Assembly: GCA_944327105.1 (NCBI GenBank)
Contig: CALVGN010000052.1
Location: forward strand, 1 to 64,000
Source: an uncultured Erysipelotrichaceae bacterium
GTDB taxonomy: Bacteria; Bacillota_I; Bacilli_A; Erysipelotrichales; Erysipelotrichaceae
DNA length: 64,000 nt
Direction of reading: 5' to 3'
Shown here one piece after another: positions 27,582 to 36,525 of the stretch. The stretch's first letter is position 1. Each line of letters starts with the position of its first letter. The notes beneath the pieces are model-generated. The model did not search any database. It was not told where the DNA came from and saw only the letters and a program-made list of their open reading frames with translations. The translations under genes and the position numbers were made by a program.

Positions 27582-29033
27582 ATGTTGCTTTCCGAAATGG
27601 TCGAAGGAGCCCCTCAGATCCAAATCGCATCCTTGATGGTGGACTCCCGAAAGAAAATGCCCAATGCTTTGTTTTTCTGTATCAAAGGCATGGCCAACGA
27701 TGGCCACAAATACATTGATCAAGCCATTCAAAATGGTGCCATTGCCATTGTTTACAGTGAAGAACTATCCACGAAAGTCAATGGGATCACCTATATCAAA
27801 GTGGACAATGTCCGCCAGGCACTGGCGTACATTGCCAATCTGTTTTATGAACATCCATCGGATAAACTCCGTGTATTCGGTGTGACGGGAACCAATGGGA
27901 AAAGTTCCATTACCACCATGATCAAAAATTTATATGGTCAATACCATGCGACGGGTTATATCGGGACCATTTCCATCGAATATGGAAATATCAAAAAACC
28001 ACCGTTATTGACCACACCGGATATCGTGGATCTACAATCCATTCTGCATGATATGGTTTTAGCCAATATGAAAGCCGTGGCATTGGAAGTTTCCAGCATT
28101 GGTTTAGACCAACATCGTGTGGATGGGGTGGATTTTGATATCGCCATTTTTACCAATTTGACCCATGATCATCTGGATTATCATGGCAACATGGAATCGT
28201 ATTTCAGTGCGAAAAAGCTCTTGTTCCAGATGATCAAACCATCGGGAACAGCGATCATCAACATCGATGATGAATATGGAAAACGCTTGGTGGATTCCAC
28301 CAAAGCCCATGTGGTGACGTATGGTATCACCACCCGCAGTGATTACCAAGCCAAAAATATCAAGGAATACGGGAATAAGACCACCTTCATTTTGATGCAT
28401 GATGATCATGAATACTTTGTGGAAACCAATCTTTTAGCCCGTTTCAATGTTTATAATCTATTAGCGGTCATGGTGGCATTGCATCAAAGTGATATCCCCA
28501 TGGATGATATTCTTCAATTGGTCAAAACCATCCCTCAGATCGAAGGACGAATGGAATATATCGATGAACATCAACCATTCCATGTCATCGTGGACTTTGC
28601 CCATACTCCCGATGGTTTGACCCAAGTCATGTCCTTTGCATCCAAGATCACCCCTAAAGAAAATCGTATCATCGCCGTTTTCGGCTCTGCCGGAAAACGC
28701 GATGTGATCAAACGTCCCATCTTTGGCGAGATCGCGGATAAATACTGTGACATGATCATCCTTACCGAAGATGATCCTCGGGATGAAAATGTGTTAGACA
28801 TCGCCAAACAGATCGCTTCGGGTATCCATCACACCAACTACATCGTGATCGAACGACGCATCGATGCCATTCGTCAAGCCATCGAACTGGCTCAACCCAA
28901 TGACACCGTGTTATTACTGGGAAAAGGCGATGAAGTATTCATTTATGGCCAATTCGGTCGTGAAAAATACTTAGGTGACAACACCGTAGCCCGACAATGC
29001 ATCAAATTATTTCGTCGGCAGATGAACCAATAA
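27582..29033 (+). CDS. murE: UDP-N-acetylmuramyl-tripeptide synthetase MurE
   Basis: Cytoplasmic Mur ligase that adds the third amino acid to UDP-MurNAc-L-Ala-D-Glu. ATP-binding GVTGTNGKSS lies near residue 108, followed by LEVSSIGLDQHR and the C-terminal substrate loop TEDDPRDEN. Diaminopimelate enzymes usually have DNPR here, and DDPR is found in some lysine-adding enzymes, so a lysine-type wall is suggested. The ATG at 27582 follows a TTAGAGG site; an in-frame TTG at 27576 is less likely. Only 15 bases separate it from the Mrr gene, leaving no room for a promoter. Native base style resumes exactly here. Confidence 0.93.
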   Translation: MLLSEMVEGAPQIQIASLMVDSRKKMPNALFFCIKGMANDGHKYIDQAIQNGAIAIVYSEELSTKVNGITYIKVDNVRQALAYIANLFYEHPSDKLRVFGVTGTNGKSSITTMIKNLYGQYHATGYIGTISIEYGNIKKPPLLTTPDIVDLQSILHDMVLANMKAVALEVSSIGLDQHRVDGVDFDIAIFTNLTHDHLDYHGNMESYFSAKKLLFQMIKPSGTAIINIDDEYGKRLVDSTKAHVVTYGITTRSDYQAKNIKEYGNKTTFILMHDDHEYFVETNLLARFNVYNLLAVMVALHQSDIPMDDILQLVKTIPQIEGRMEYIDEHQPFHVIVDFAHTPDGLTQVMSFASKITPKENRIIAVFGSAGKRDVIKRPIFGEIADKYCDMIILTEDDPRDENVLDIAKQIASGIHHTNYIVIERRIDAIRQAIELAQPNDTVLLLGKGDEVFIYGQFGREKYLGDNTVARQCIKLFRRQMNQ

Positions 29034-29034
29034 T

Positions 29035-29049
29035 CTTGGTTGAACCAAG
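29035..29049. repeat. palindrome CTTGGTTGAACCAAG between murE and deoC
   Basis: A 15-base TTGGT-N3-ACCAA variant of the iterated palindrome directly after the murE stop. Confidence 0.75.
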
Positions 29050-29084
29050 TCTGCATATGATCAAAACCATAAAGGAGCTTAATT

Positions 29085-29723
29085 ATGATTGCAACCAACA
29101 AACTGATTGACCACACGTTACTCAAACCCGATGCAACGATCGATCAGATCCAATCCCTCTGTGATGAAGCGAAAGCTCATGATTTCATGAGTGTTTGCAT
29201 CAATCCATGTTGGGTTGCTGTGGCCAAAAATGAATTAAAGGACAGTGATGTCAAAGTCTGCACCGTCATCGGCTTTCCATTGGGTGCCAATACCCCGGAG
29301 ATCAAAGTGGCGGAAACGAAACAAGCCATCGATAACGGTGCCGATGAAATCGATATGGTCTTAAACATCGGCCAATTGAAAGCCGGAAATCTCGATTATG
29401 TCACCAATGAGATCGCCATGGTCAAACAAGCCTGTGGGGATCATATCCTGAAGGTGATTTTGGAAACCTGTCTGCTTAGTGACGAACAGATCGTAACGGC
29501 TTGTCATTGTGCCCAAAAGGCCAAAGCCGATTTTGTCAAAACCAGTACCGGTTTCTCCAGTGGCGGCGCCACAGTTGAAGCGGTAAAACTGATGCACGAT
29601 ACCGTTGGTAACACCATGGGTGTCAAAGCCAGTGGTGGCGTCAAGACCAAGCAACAACTGCAAGAAATGGTCGATGCGGGTGCGACCCGCATCGGGACCA
29701 GTAATGGAACGAAGTTAGTATGA
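29085..29723 (+). CDS. deoC: deoxyribose-phosphate aldolase
   Basis: Class I aldolase that splits 2-deoxyribose-5-phosphate into glyceraldehyde-3-phosphate and acetaldehyde in nucleoside breakdown. The Schiff-base lysine is in [12 protein letters not shown], and the second active-site lysine in [18 protein letters not shown] is also typical. 212 residues is full length. AAGGAG precedes the ATG. Its stop overlaps the amylase start (ATGA), so the two are coupled. Confidence 0.95.
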   Translation: MIATNKLIDHTLLKPDATIDQIQSLCDEAKAHDFMSVCINPCWVAVAKNELKDSDVKVCTVIGFPLGANTPEIKVAETKQAIDNGADEIDMVLNIGQLKAGNLDYVTNEIAMVKQACGDHILKVILETCLLSDEQIVTACHCAQKAKADFVKTSTGFSSGGATVEAVKLMHDTVGNTMGVKASGGVKTKQQLQEMVDAGATRIGTSNGTKLV

Positions 29724-31186
29724 CCATGACAAAAAAAGATGTCATGATCCAATATTTCCAATGGTATTTGCCCGATGATGGCAACCATTGGAACCGTGTC
29801 AAAGAAAACGCTAAAGCCTTGGCCGATGCCGGGTTCACCATGATCTGGCTACCTCCGGCTTATAAAGGCAGCAGTGGTATCCATGATGTCGGCTATGGTG
29901 TCTATGACATGTACGATCTGGGTGAATTTGATCAAAAGGGGACCATCAAAACCAAATATGGTTCCAAAGACGAATACCTAGCAGCCATCGATGCGTTGCA
30001 TCAAAATGGATTTTATGTATTGGCAGATATGGTCTTCAATCACAAGATGGGTGCCGATGGGATCGAAAACGTGATGGCGGAAAAAGTCAATGCAACCAAT
30101 CGGGATCAGATCATTTCTGATCCGACCATGATCGAGGCGTGGACCCGATTCGACTATAATGCACGCAATAATAAATATTCCGATTTCAAATGGAACGCTT
30201 CCTGCTTTGACGGTGTCGACTTTGATGATCGAAAAGATGATCATGCCATTTATCAATTCGAAGGGCGCAAGTGGGATGATGGTGTGGATGATGAAAACGG
30301 CAATTATGATTATTTGATGGGTGCCGATGTCGATTTTGGTAACCAAAGCGTCATCGATGAGTATCATCGCTATGGCAAATGGGTCAAAGACTTTACACAT
30401 GTGGATGGGTTTAGACTGGATGCACTGAAACATATCGATAATTCCTTTTTCAAAGGATGGTTGGATGATCTGCGAAGCAGTTATGGTGAAACCATCTTTA
30501 CCGTGGGAGAATATTGGTCGAGCGACTTAAACGACTTATTGAATTATCTGTATAAAAACGCGCATTGCATGTCCTTGTTCGATGTCCCGTTGCATTATCG
30601 TTTTTCTCAAATTTCCACAGCCAATGGCTTGATGGATATGGCGGATATTTTTGCGGATACATTGGTGGCCAAACGTCCCGGCAACGCCGTGACGTTTGTT
30701 GAAAACCACGACACGCAAGCCGGTCAAGCATTGCAATCTGTGGTGGGCGATTGGTTCAAACCCATGGCCTATGCCTGTATCTTGTTACGCCATGAAGGGA
30801 TCCCATGTGTATTCTATGGGGACTATTACGGGATCGAACAATACAATGTACCTTCCTACAAAGAATTGATCGATTTGATGATCAAACTGCGCAATGATTG
30901 TATGGATGGGTATCGTTACAATTACTTTGATTCCGATCGCATGATCGGCTGGAGCTATGAAGGAAGTGATCGCAACCATGGTATGGTGGTCTTGTTCACC
31001 GATGAGACCGGTGGGCATAAGATCATGTATTGCGGTGTTTCTCATGCATATCAGGAATATATGGATATCCTGCATCCGGATAAACCCCATGTCAAACTCG
31101 ATATTGCCGGTAATGGTGAATTTGTCGTCGATGGTGGATCCATGGCTATCTATGTCCCGGTCGAATATGGTTCGACCATTCAATAA
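29720..31186 (+). CDS. cytoplasmic alpha-amylase (GH13)
   Basis: A 488-residue GH13 enzyme without a signal peptide, like the intracellular AmyS/MalS-type amylases that degrade maltodextrins or glycogen. Motifs: ADMVFNHK (region I), [10 protein letters not shown] (nucleophile Asp), TVGEYWS (acid/base Glu) and FVENHDTQ (third Asp). The start overlaps the deoC stop. A strong bidirectional terminator follows. An exact palindrome copy (31167) encodes YGSTIQ at the C terminus. Confidence 0.93.
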   Translation: MTMTKKDVMIQYFQWYLPDDGNHWNRVKENAKALADAGFTMIWLPPAYKGSSGIHDVGYGVYDMYDLGEFDQKGTIKTKYGSKDEYLAAIDALHQNGFYVLADMVFNHKMGADGIENVMAEKVNATNRDQIISDPTMIEAWTRFDYNARNNKYSDFKWNASCFDGVDFDDRKDDHAIYQFEGRKWDDGVDDENGNYDYLMGADVDFGNQSVIDEYHRYGKWVKDFTHVDGFRLDALKHIDNSFFKGWLDDLRSSYGETIFTVGEYWSSDLNDLLNYLYKNAHCMSLFDVPLHYRFSQISTANGLMDMADIFADTLVAKRPGNAVTFVENHDTQAGQALQSVVGDWFKPMAYACILLRHEGIPCVFYGDYYGIEQYNVPSYKELIDLMIKLRNDCMDGYRYNYFDSDRMIGWSYEGSDRNHGMVVLFTDETGGHKIMYCGVSHAYQEYMDILHPDKPHVKLDIAGNGEFVVDGGSMAIYVPVEYGSTIQ

Positions 31187-31192
31187 ACAAAG

Positions 31193-31222
31193 TGAGCGTT
31201 CCTTTTGGAACGCTCACTTTGT
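31193..31222. terminator. bidirectional terminator between amylase and the 90-residue ORF
   Basis: AGTGAGCGTTCC and GGAACGCTCACT arms around TTTT, flanked by A-rich and T-rich sequence; serves the convergent genes. Confidence 0.9.
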
Positions 31223-31230
31223 TAAAAAGC

Positions 31231-31503
31231 TCAATCACATACATTGAAGTTGGTATACCGGTATTTCATCAACGTATCGGCCATTTCTTGACCATACTCA
31301 GCCGTGAAATCCTCCAATACTTCTTCAACGACTTTTTTGCCTTCCGCTTTGAAGATCGCTTCGCACACTTCCACATATGCCCAGAATGAATGAGCACAAT
31401 GGAATTCCAAACTATACAGACCTTCCGGTCGTTTTGGATGCTTTTCACCTTCCTTGAAGCAAACGTTTTTGATCAAGTGTTTGCAATGATCGATTTTATG
31501 CAA
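31231..31503 (-). CDS. small His/Cys-containing protein of unknown function
   Basis: A 90-residue frame with protein-like composition (LEFHCAHSFWAYVEVCEAIF, then an acidic helical region ending NFNVCD). I do not recognise the family. Several Cys and His (HCKH, NVCF, FHCAH, VCD) could bind a metal. The only start in the free interval is a TTG with no clear ribosome site. The frame stays open upstream into the end of xpt, so the true start may lie earlier and translation may be coupled to xpt. Probably co-transcribed with xpt. Confidence 0.5.
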   Translation of the reverse strand: MHKIDHCKHLIKNVCFKEGEKHPKRPEGLYSLEFHCAHSFWAYVEVCEAIFKAEGKKVVEEVLEDFTAEYGQEMADTLMKYRYTNFNVCD

Positions 31504-31543
31504 ATTGAGAGTAAGACAATGTCGGATTTTGCTGTGTCGTTGC

Positions 31544-32113
31544 TTACTTAAAGGTGATGGTGGATGAGTCCATCCGTTTGATCGATGTCAGCGCATAGAC
31601 ATCATAGCCTTTTTCCTTGAGTAGCTTTCGTCCGTTTTGGAAGGCTTTTTCGATCACGATGCCAATACCGACCAGTGAAGCGTTGGTTTGACCAATCAAA
31701 TCGATAACACCGAATGCAGCTTGACCGTTGGCTAAAAAATCGTCAATGAACAGGATGCGATCTGTGTCATGGATCAAAGATTTTTCAATGGTCAAATCAT
31801 AAGTATTTCCTTTGGTGAACGAGGTGACTGTGGCATGAAGCAGATCATCACTCATGGTGCTACTCATATTTTTCTTGAGTATGACCATCGGTACACCCAA
31901 ATACAGTGCACTCATCAATGCCGGAGCGATACCACTGGATTCGATGGTATAAACCACGGTGATCTCGTTGTTTTTAAAATGATCGGCAAATGCTTTGCCG
32001 ATATGGTCCATCAATATCGGGTCTACACCATGGTTGAGAAAGGAATTCACTTTCAGCACGTCCGGTTCAATGACTTTGCCGTAATGGCGGATCTTTTCTT
32101 CCAGTTCTTTCAT
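31544..32113 (-). CDS. xpt: xanthine phosphoribosyltransferase
   Basis: Salvages xanthine to XMP using PRPP. A 189-residue Xpt-type protein with the PRPP-binding motif ILFIDDFLANGQA and the flexible segment YTIESSGIAPA. ATG at 32113 follows AAAGGAG on the minus strand; an upstream in-frame start is less likely. No purine riboswitch was recognised in the short leader. The gene is divergent from padR, and the intergenic inverted repeat could affect its promoter too. Confidence 0.92.
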   Translation of the reverse strand: MKELEEKIRHYGKVIEPDVLKVNSFLNHGVDPILMDHIGKAFADHFKNNEITVVYTIESSGIAPALMSALYLGVPMVILKKNMSSTMSDDLLHATVTSFTKGNTYDLTIEKSLIHDTDRILFIDDFLANGQAAFGVIDLIGQTNASLVGIGIVIEKAFQNGRKLLKEKGYDVYALTSIKRMDSSTITFK

Positions 32114-32179
32114 ATGCGTTGCTCCTTTTGTAGTTTTAATCATTATATCGATGATTTTATCATTTTTTACTTGCTAATT

Positions 32180-32222
32180 ATATCGAACCTCGATATAGTA
32201 TGGATGTATCGAGGTTCGATAT
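32180..32222. promoter_or_regulatory. inverted-repeat operator between xpt and padR
   Basis: Two perfect 16-base arms, ATATCGAACCTCGATA and TATCGAGGTTCGATAT, separated by 11 bases and lying 20 bases before the padR ATG. The size and position fit an autoregulatory PadR operator. Because xpt diverges from here, both genes may be controlled. Identification is by position; binding is inferred. Confidence 0.7.
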
Positions 32223-32241
32223 ATTTAACGGGAGGTACGGT

Positions 32242-32562
32242 ATGGATGAACACATTCGAAAAGTATATGTTCCCATGACGGAAACTGCTTTTTATATCCT
32301 GTTGTGTTTGCAAAAACAAAACCATGGTTATGGCATCACGGCGATGGTTGAAACCATGACCAATGGACAAATTCATATTGCACCGGGAACGATGTACGGT
32401 ACATTGGCAAAAATGGAAAAGGACGGGTTGATCCGTTTGATTAAAGAAGAAAACAAGCGACGGATCTATACCATCACATCCCTTGGTTCAACCATACTGG
32501 ATATGGAAATCCGTCGCATCCATCGTCTATATCAAAACAGCAAAGGAGAAATCGCATTATGA
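32242..32562 (+). CDS. PadR-family transcriptional regulator
   Basis: A 106-residue winged-helix repressor of the small PadR type. Visible: FYILLCLQKQNHGYGI, then APGTMYGTLAKMEKDGLI, the recognition helix and wing of the family. ATG 32242 follows GGGAGG. It lies directly after a long inverted repeat that it probably binds. The stop overlaps the next gene (ATGA). PadR with a DUF2812 partner is a recurrent Firmicute pair, often controlling envelope or membrane proteins. Confidence 0.93.
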   Translation: MDEHIRKVYVPMTETAFYILLCLQKQNHGYGITAMVETMTNGQIHIAPGTMYGTLAKMEKDGLIRLIKEENKRRIYTITSLGSTILDMEIRRIHRLYQNSKGEIAL

Positions 32563-33098
32563 AAACCACCAAAATCGCATTCCGCTATTATACCATCAAT
32601 GATGTCGATGCCGAAGAACACTGGCTAAGAAATATGGCGAAACAAGGGTGGATGCTCGATCATGTTTATTTTCCAGGTTTCTATCACTTTTATGCCATTG
32701 AACCGACGGATATCATTTATCGTTTGGATTATCATCCACTTTCTACGAAACAGAAGAACGCATATATACAGATGTATGCTGATTATGGTTGGACCATGAT
32801 CACATCGTTATTCGGATATCACTATTTTCAAAAACCCGCTGCATTGTGTCACGGCGAAGAAACATTATTTTCCGATACACTGTCCAAAATCGACATGGTG
32901 AATCGATTGATCCAAGGTCGTCTTGTTCCATTGTGTGGTGTGATCATTATTATTTTGGTTTTCATCTGGGCATCCACACTGTTCGATGGTATGACCATTG
33001 AGGAAGCCCTTGGTTTGACCATCTTCGTTTTGGTTGTTCTTTTCTTAACCGCATTGCTTTTTTTCATGCAGTACAGGCAGATCCATCGGTCACATTGA
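32559..33098 (+). CDS. DUF2812 membrane protein
   Basis: A 179-residue protein beginning with the DUF2812 domain (FRYYTINDVDAEEHWLRNMAKQGW) and ending with two membrane helices (about residues 125-145 and 152-170). Function unknown. It is coupled to the upstream PadR regulator and is likely its target. Three palindrome copies (exact at 32785 and 32986; one mismatch at 33010) fall within the gene. Confidence 0.85.
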   Translation: MKTTKIAFRYYTINDVDAEEHWLRNMAKQGWMLDHVYFPGFYHFYAIEPTDIIYRLDYHPLSTKQKNAYIQMYADYGWTMITSLFGYHYFQKPAALCHGEETLFSDTLSKIDMVNRLIQGRLVPLCGVIIIILVFIWASTLFDGMTIEEALGLTIFVLVVLFLTALLFFMQYRQIHRSH

Positions 33099-33137
33099 AC
33101 CTTCCGAAACCCCATAGGACAATCCGATTGATTTTGC

Positions 33138-33166
33138 TTGCTTAAGCCACCCCAATCGTATATACT
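33138..33166 (+). promoter_or_regulatory. rpsU promoter
   Basis: TTGCTT (-35, 33138-33143), 17-base spacer, TATACT (-10, 33161-33166), 30 bases before the rpsU ATG. Confidence 0.65.
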
Positions 33167-33196
33167 ATCCGAGTAAAAACGAGGGGAGGGTAGAAA

Positions 33197-33376
33197 ATGG
33201 CTCGCGTTGTAGTGAAAGAGAATGAACCGCTGGATGACGCCCTGCGCAGATTCAAGCGCCAGGTCACCAGAAATGGTACCCTTGCTGAAGCACGTAAGAG
33301 AGAATACTACGTGAAACCCGGCGTTAAAAGAAAACTGAAGTCCGAAGCAGCTCGTAAGGCCCGTCGCGGTAAATAA
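33197..33376 (+). CDS. rpsU: 30S ribosomal protein S21
   Basis: A 59-residue basic protein reading [20 protein letters not shown] and ending in [12 protein letters not shown], an unmistakable S21. GGGGAGGG ribosome site, good promoter upstream and a U-rich terminator after it, so it is a single-gene unit ahead of phoH. Confidence 0.97.
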   Translation: MARVVVKENEPLDDALRRFKRQVTRNGTLAEARKREYYVKPGVKRKLKSEAARKARRGK

Positions 33377-33383
33377 GCAAATA

Positions 33384-33420
33384 AAAAACTAAATCTGTTC
33401 AATGGGTTTAGTTTTTTTTA
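33384..33420 (+). terminator. terminator of rpsU
   Basis: AAAACTAAATC pairs with GGGTTTAGTTTT around an 8-base loop, followed by a T-run. Confidence 0.85.
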
Positions 33421-33450
33421 TAGAATAGAAGCTAGGAGGAAAGCGTCAAA

Positions 33451-34425
33451 TTGGATAAATACATCGATGTATCCATGCTCTCCATGGATCAATTACAACA
33501 GTTATTGGGGATCAATGATAATCATCTCAAGCTGCTGGAAGCGACATTCCATGTCACCATTACTTACCATCAAGGCCAGATCCATTTGGTCAGTGAAAAC
33601 AAAGATGCACTCAATGCCGCCACTATGGCAATGCAACGCATGGTCAATGACATATTGGCCAATGTTGAACTAACAATGGATGTGGCCCGCTATGAAGTCA
33701 ATCATGATGATACGGCTCTGGCAGTGGCCAAACTCAATGAAATCAACATTGGTCGAACCATTTCCGGAAAACTGATCCATCCCAAAACTCAAGGACAGTA
33801 TCAGTTCAATATCATGATGGATGAAAAGCCAATCACGTTTGCGTTAGGACCGGCCGGAACCGGGAAAACATATCTTGCAGTCGTCAAAGCGGTCACCGCA
33901 CTCAAACATAAAGATGTCGAGCGGATCGTCTTGACGCGACCAGCCGTGGAAGCCGGTGAAAATCTTGGTTTTTTGCCGGGTGATTTGAAGGAAAAGGTCG
34001 ATCCGTATTTGACGCCACTTTATGATTGTCTTAATGAAATGCTGGGCTTTGAAGCGGTGGAAAATTATATCGAGAAAAACATCATCGAGATCGCACCATT
34101 GGCGTATATGCGTGGTCGAACGCTGAATAAAGCGTTTGTGATTTTGGATGAAGCACAGAATACGACCATCCATCAGATGAAAATGTTTCTGACCCGATTG
34201 GGATTTGGTTCACGGATGGTCATTACCGGGGATCCCAGTCAGATCGATCTGGATTATAAAGTCACCAGTGGATTGATCGATGCGGTAGCGGTATGCCGTA
34301 ATATCGATGAGATCGGGATCATTGAATTGACCAGTGATGATGTGGTCAGAAACCCCATCGTGGCTAAGATCATTGATGCCTATGCCCGCCATGAAAGGAA
34401 GAAGCAACATGCTAACCATCGTTGA
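33451..34425 (+). CDS. phoH: PhoH-family ATPase
   Basis: A 324-residue PhoH-like protein: short N-terminal KH-like region, then an ATPase core with Walker A GPAGTGKTYLAV near residue 138 and Walker B FVILDEAQN near 235. The start is TTG at 33451 with AGGAGG upstream. Gene order phoH-ybeY-dgkA-cdd-era-recO is conserved in Firmicutes. PhoH is thought to work with RNA and ribosome quality control beside YbeY; its precise role is uncertain. Confidence 0.93.
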   Translation: MDKYIDVSMLSMDQLQQLLGINDNHLKLLEATFHVTITYHQGQIHLVSENKDALNAATMAMQRMVNDILANVELTMDVARYEVNHDDTALAVAKLNEINIGRTISGKLIHPKTQGQYQFNIMMDEKPITFALGPAGTGKTYLAVVKAVTALKHKDVERIVLTRPAVEAGENLGFLPGDLKEKVDPYLTPLYDCLNEMLGFEAVENYIEKNIIEIAPLAYMRGRTLNKAFVILDEAQNTTIHQMKMFLTRLGFGSRMVITGDPSQIDLDYKVTSGLIDAVAVCRNIDEIGIIELTSDDVVRNPIVAKIIDAYARHERKKQHANHR

Positions 34426-34873
34426 GATGTGTGATGCCAATGGTTTAAACCAGTATTATCCCTTGGTTGAAACCATTTATAAAAATGTGTTGGATCACTT
34501 TGACAAGGATGATCACACCATGGAGTGTTCCTTGATCCTTGTGGATGAAACCACCATGCATCACTATAACCTTCAATACCGCAATATGGACCGACCAACG
34601 GATGTATTGACCTTTGCTGCTTTAGAAGGAGAGCAATTGGCCGATGAAAATGAACTGGGTGATATTTTCATCAATACCAAAGCTGTTTTTGATCAGGCCC
34701 AAAGCTATCAGCACAGCATCCGCAGAGAATTCGCATTTTTGTTCATCCATGGCTTGCTGCATACGCTGGGTTATGACCATATGAATCCTCATGATGAAGC
34801 CATCATGTTTGCCTTACAGGATGAATTGTTAGACCCGTTGGTACCCAAAGATGAACCTTATCAAAAAATTTAA
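34409..34873 (+). CDS. ybeY: endoribonuclease YbeY
   Basis: Zinc-dependent RNase acting in 16S rRNA maturation. The metal-binding HGLLHTLGYDH lies near residue 120, and RPTDVLTFA is also present. The ATG at 34409 follows AAAGGAAG and overlaps phoH by 17 bases. The end overlaps dgkA. 154 residues is the usual size. Confidence 0.95.
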   Translation: MLTIVEMCDANGLNQYYPLVETIYKNVLDHFDKDDHTMECSLILVDETTMHHYNLQYRNMDRPTDVLTFAALEGEQLADENELGDIFINTKAVFDQAQSYQHSIRREFAFLFIHGLLHTLGYDHMNPHDEAIMFALQDELLDPLVPKDEPYQKI

Positions 34874-35192
34874 GCCAGCCATTCATGGGTTGAAGCTAGC
34901 ACTAATGGATCCAAGTATTCGATTGCAATGCGCCATTGCCTTGATTGCACTGCTTCTCGCATTTCTAGTTCACTTGGATGCAATCAGCTGGCTCGCCTTG
35001 ATCAGCGCCATCGCCATGGTGATCATCGCGGAAACCATCAACACGGCGATCGAAAGAGTCTGTGATCTGATCCAGCCTGGATTGGATCAACGGATCGGCT
35101 ATATCAAAGATCTATCTGCCGGATTTGTCATGATGGCAGCGATTTATGCGCTGTTTATTGCGATCTGGATCATCATCCATACCTGGTTTTAA
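34851..35192 (+). CDS. dgkA: diacylglycerol/undecaprenol kinase (DgkA family)
   Basis: A 113-residue membrane kinase with three helices. The signature ETINTAIERVCD is the catalytic Glu region, and KDLSAGFVMM follows. In Gram-positives this family mainly phosphorylates undecaprenol for wall synthesis. It overlaps the end of ybeY by 23 bases. Placement between ybeY and cdd matches other Firmicutes. Confidence 0.92.
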   Translation: MNLIKKFKPAIHGLKLALMDPSIRLQCAIALIALLLAFLVHLDAISWLALISAIAMVIIAETINTAIERVCDLIQPGLDQRIGYIKDLSAGFVMMAAIYALFIAIWIIIHTWF

Positions 35193-35221
35193 CCACTTGA
35201 TTTTAAAAAAGGAGAAAAACG

Positions 35222-35620
35222 ATGACACAACAAGAATTGATCGATATTGCGTTCAAAGCCAGTGAAAACGCCTACGTTCCGTATTCGCATTTTCCCGTCG
35301 GTGCAGCCGTTTTATGCAAAGACGGATCCGTTTATAAAGGCTGTAATATCGAAAATGCCGCATACCCTAGCGGAATATGTGGCGAACGCGTTGCTATTTT
35401 CAATGCGATCAGCGATGGCAAGCGAGCGGATGATATCCAAGCCATCGCCATTGTCGCCCATGGTAATACCATTGCCTACAGTTGCGGTGCATGCCGACAG
35501 GTTCTGGTAGAATTATGCCATTTGGATACGCCAGTCTATTTCAGTAATGGTCAAACCACATTAACGACTACAGTCGGCGAAATGAGTCCCCATCCGTTTA
35601 CCGCAAAGGATCTGGACTGA
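35222..35620 (+). CDS. cdd: cytidine deaminase
   Basis: Zinc enzyme converting (deoxy)cytidine to (deoxy)uridine. Small homotetrameric form (132 residues) with zinc-binding CGERVA (catalytic Glu) and SCGACRQ. AAAAAGGAG precedes the ATG, and the stop overlaps the era start (TGATG). An exact palindrome variant (35460) lies within it. Confidence 0.96.
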   Translation: MTQQELIDIAFKASENAYVPYSHFPVGAAVLCKDGSVYKGCNIENAAYPSGICGERVAIFNAISDGKRADDIQAIAIVAHGNTIAYSCGACRQVLVELCHLDTPVYFSNGQTTLTTTVGEMSPHPFTAKDLD

Positions 35621-36510
35621 TGAAAAGCGGATTCATTGCATTGGTCGGCCGTCCCAATGTCGGCAAAAGTACATTATTGAATACCCTGGTCAATGCCAAG
35701 ATCGCCATCGTTTCCGATAAAGCCGGAACGACCCGTAATACGATCCGGGGTATCTATAATCGGCAAGACGTTCAATTGGTATTCATCGATACTCCGGGTA
35801 TCCATAAACCATCCCATGAACTGAATACCCGGATGAATAAACTGGCTTACAGTGAACTGATGGGGTGTGATGTGGTCTATTATTTAGTGGACGCCACGCA
35901 AGCTTTTGGTAAAGGGGATCAATTGATCGTCGAGCGGCTTTCAAAAATCGAACAACCGATCTTTTTGTTATTGAACAAAACCGATGCGCTGAGCAAAGAA
36001 GCGATTGGTGAATTGTTGATGCAATGGAGCCAACGGCTCCATTTTGCCGAAATCTTTCCGATTTCGGCATTAACGGGTTACAACACGTCAGATCTGGTTG
36101 AAACCACCTTGAACTATTTATCCGATGGTGTGGCCTATTATGATACGGATGCCAAAACCGATGCCTCCACGTCATTCCAGATCAAGGAACTGATCCGTGA
36201 AAAGATCCTGTATTATACGCAACAGGAAATCCCGCATTCGGTTGCCATCGTCTTGGATGAATACAAAAAAAGTGGCAATACGATCAATGTATCCGCCACC
36301 ATCGTGGTGGAACGTTCCAGCCAGAAAGGCATATTGATCGGAGCCGGCGGGAAGATGATCAAACGCATCGGTACAGCTGCTCGTAAAGATATCGAAACCT
36401 TATTGGGCGATCATTTGTTTTTGCAATTATATGTGCGTGTCGAAAAAAACTGGCGAGACAATCCCAATAAGCTATATCAGCTGGGATATCTGGACATTGA
36501 CGACGAGTAG
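35620..36510 (+). CDS. era: GTPase Era
   Basis: Ribosome-assembly GTPase that binds 16S rRNA. G1 GRPNVGKSTLL, G3 DTPGIHKP, G4 NKTD, then a C-terminal KH domain with GILIGAGGKMIKRIG. 296 residues is full length. It starts at the cdd stop and lies 14 bases before recO. Confidence 0.97.
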   Translation: MKSGFIALVGRPNVGKSTLLNTLVNAKIAIVSDKAGTTRNTIRGIYNRQDVQLVFIDTPGIHKPSHELNTRMNKLAYSELMGCDVVYYLVDATQAFGKGDQLIVERLSKIEQPIFLLLNKTDALSKEAIGELLMQWSQRLHFAEIFPISALTGYNTSDLVETTLNYLSDGVAYYDTDAKTDASTSFQIKELIREKILYYTQQEIPHSVAIVLDEYKKSGNTINVSATIVVERSSQKGILIGAGGKMIKRIGTAARKDIETLLGDHLFLQLYVRVEKNWRDNPNKLYQLGYLDIDDE

Positions 36511-36514
36511 GAGG

Positions 36515-36525
36515 TGGTTCGACCA
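36515..36525. repeat. palindrome core TGGTTCGACCA at the recO start
   Basis: The core sits between the AGGAGG-like ribosome site and the recO ATG, whose A is the last base of the repeat. Confidence 0.75.

Noticed and set aside
18816-27582. Attachment-site repeats flanking the defence island
   Set aside because: Only short GAGGT-type matches are shared between the edges, too short to call a direct repeat, and no integrase is present.
32114-32160. Purine riboswitch before xpt
   Set aside because: The leader is too short and lacks the conserved purine aptamer loops.
33138-33420. rpsU region as a tRNA or small RNA cluster
   Set aside because: No cloverleaf seen; it contains a clear S21 gene with promoter and terminator.
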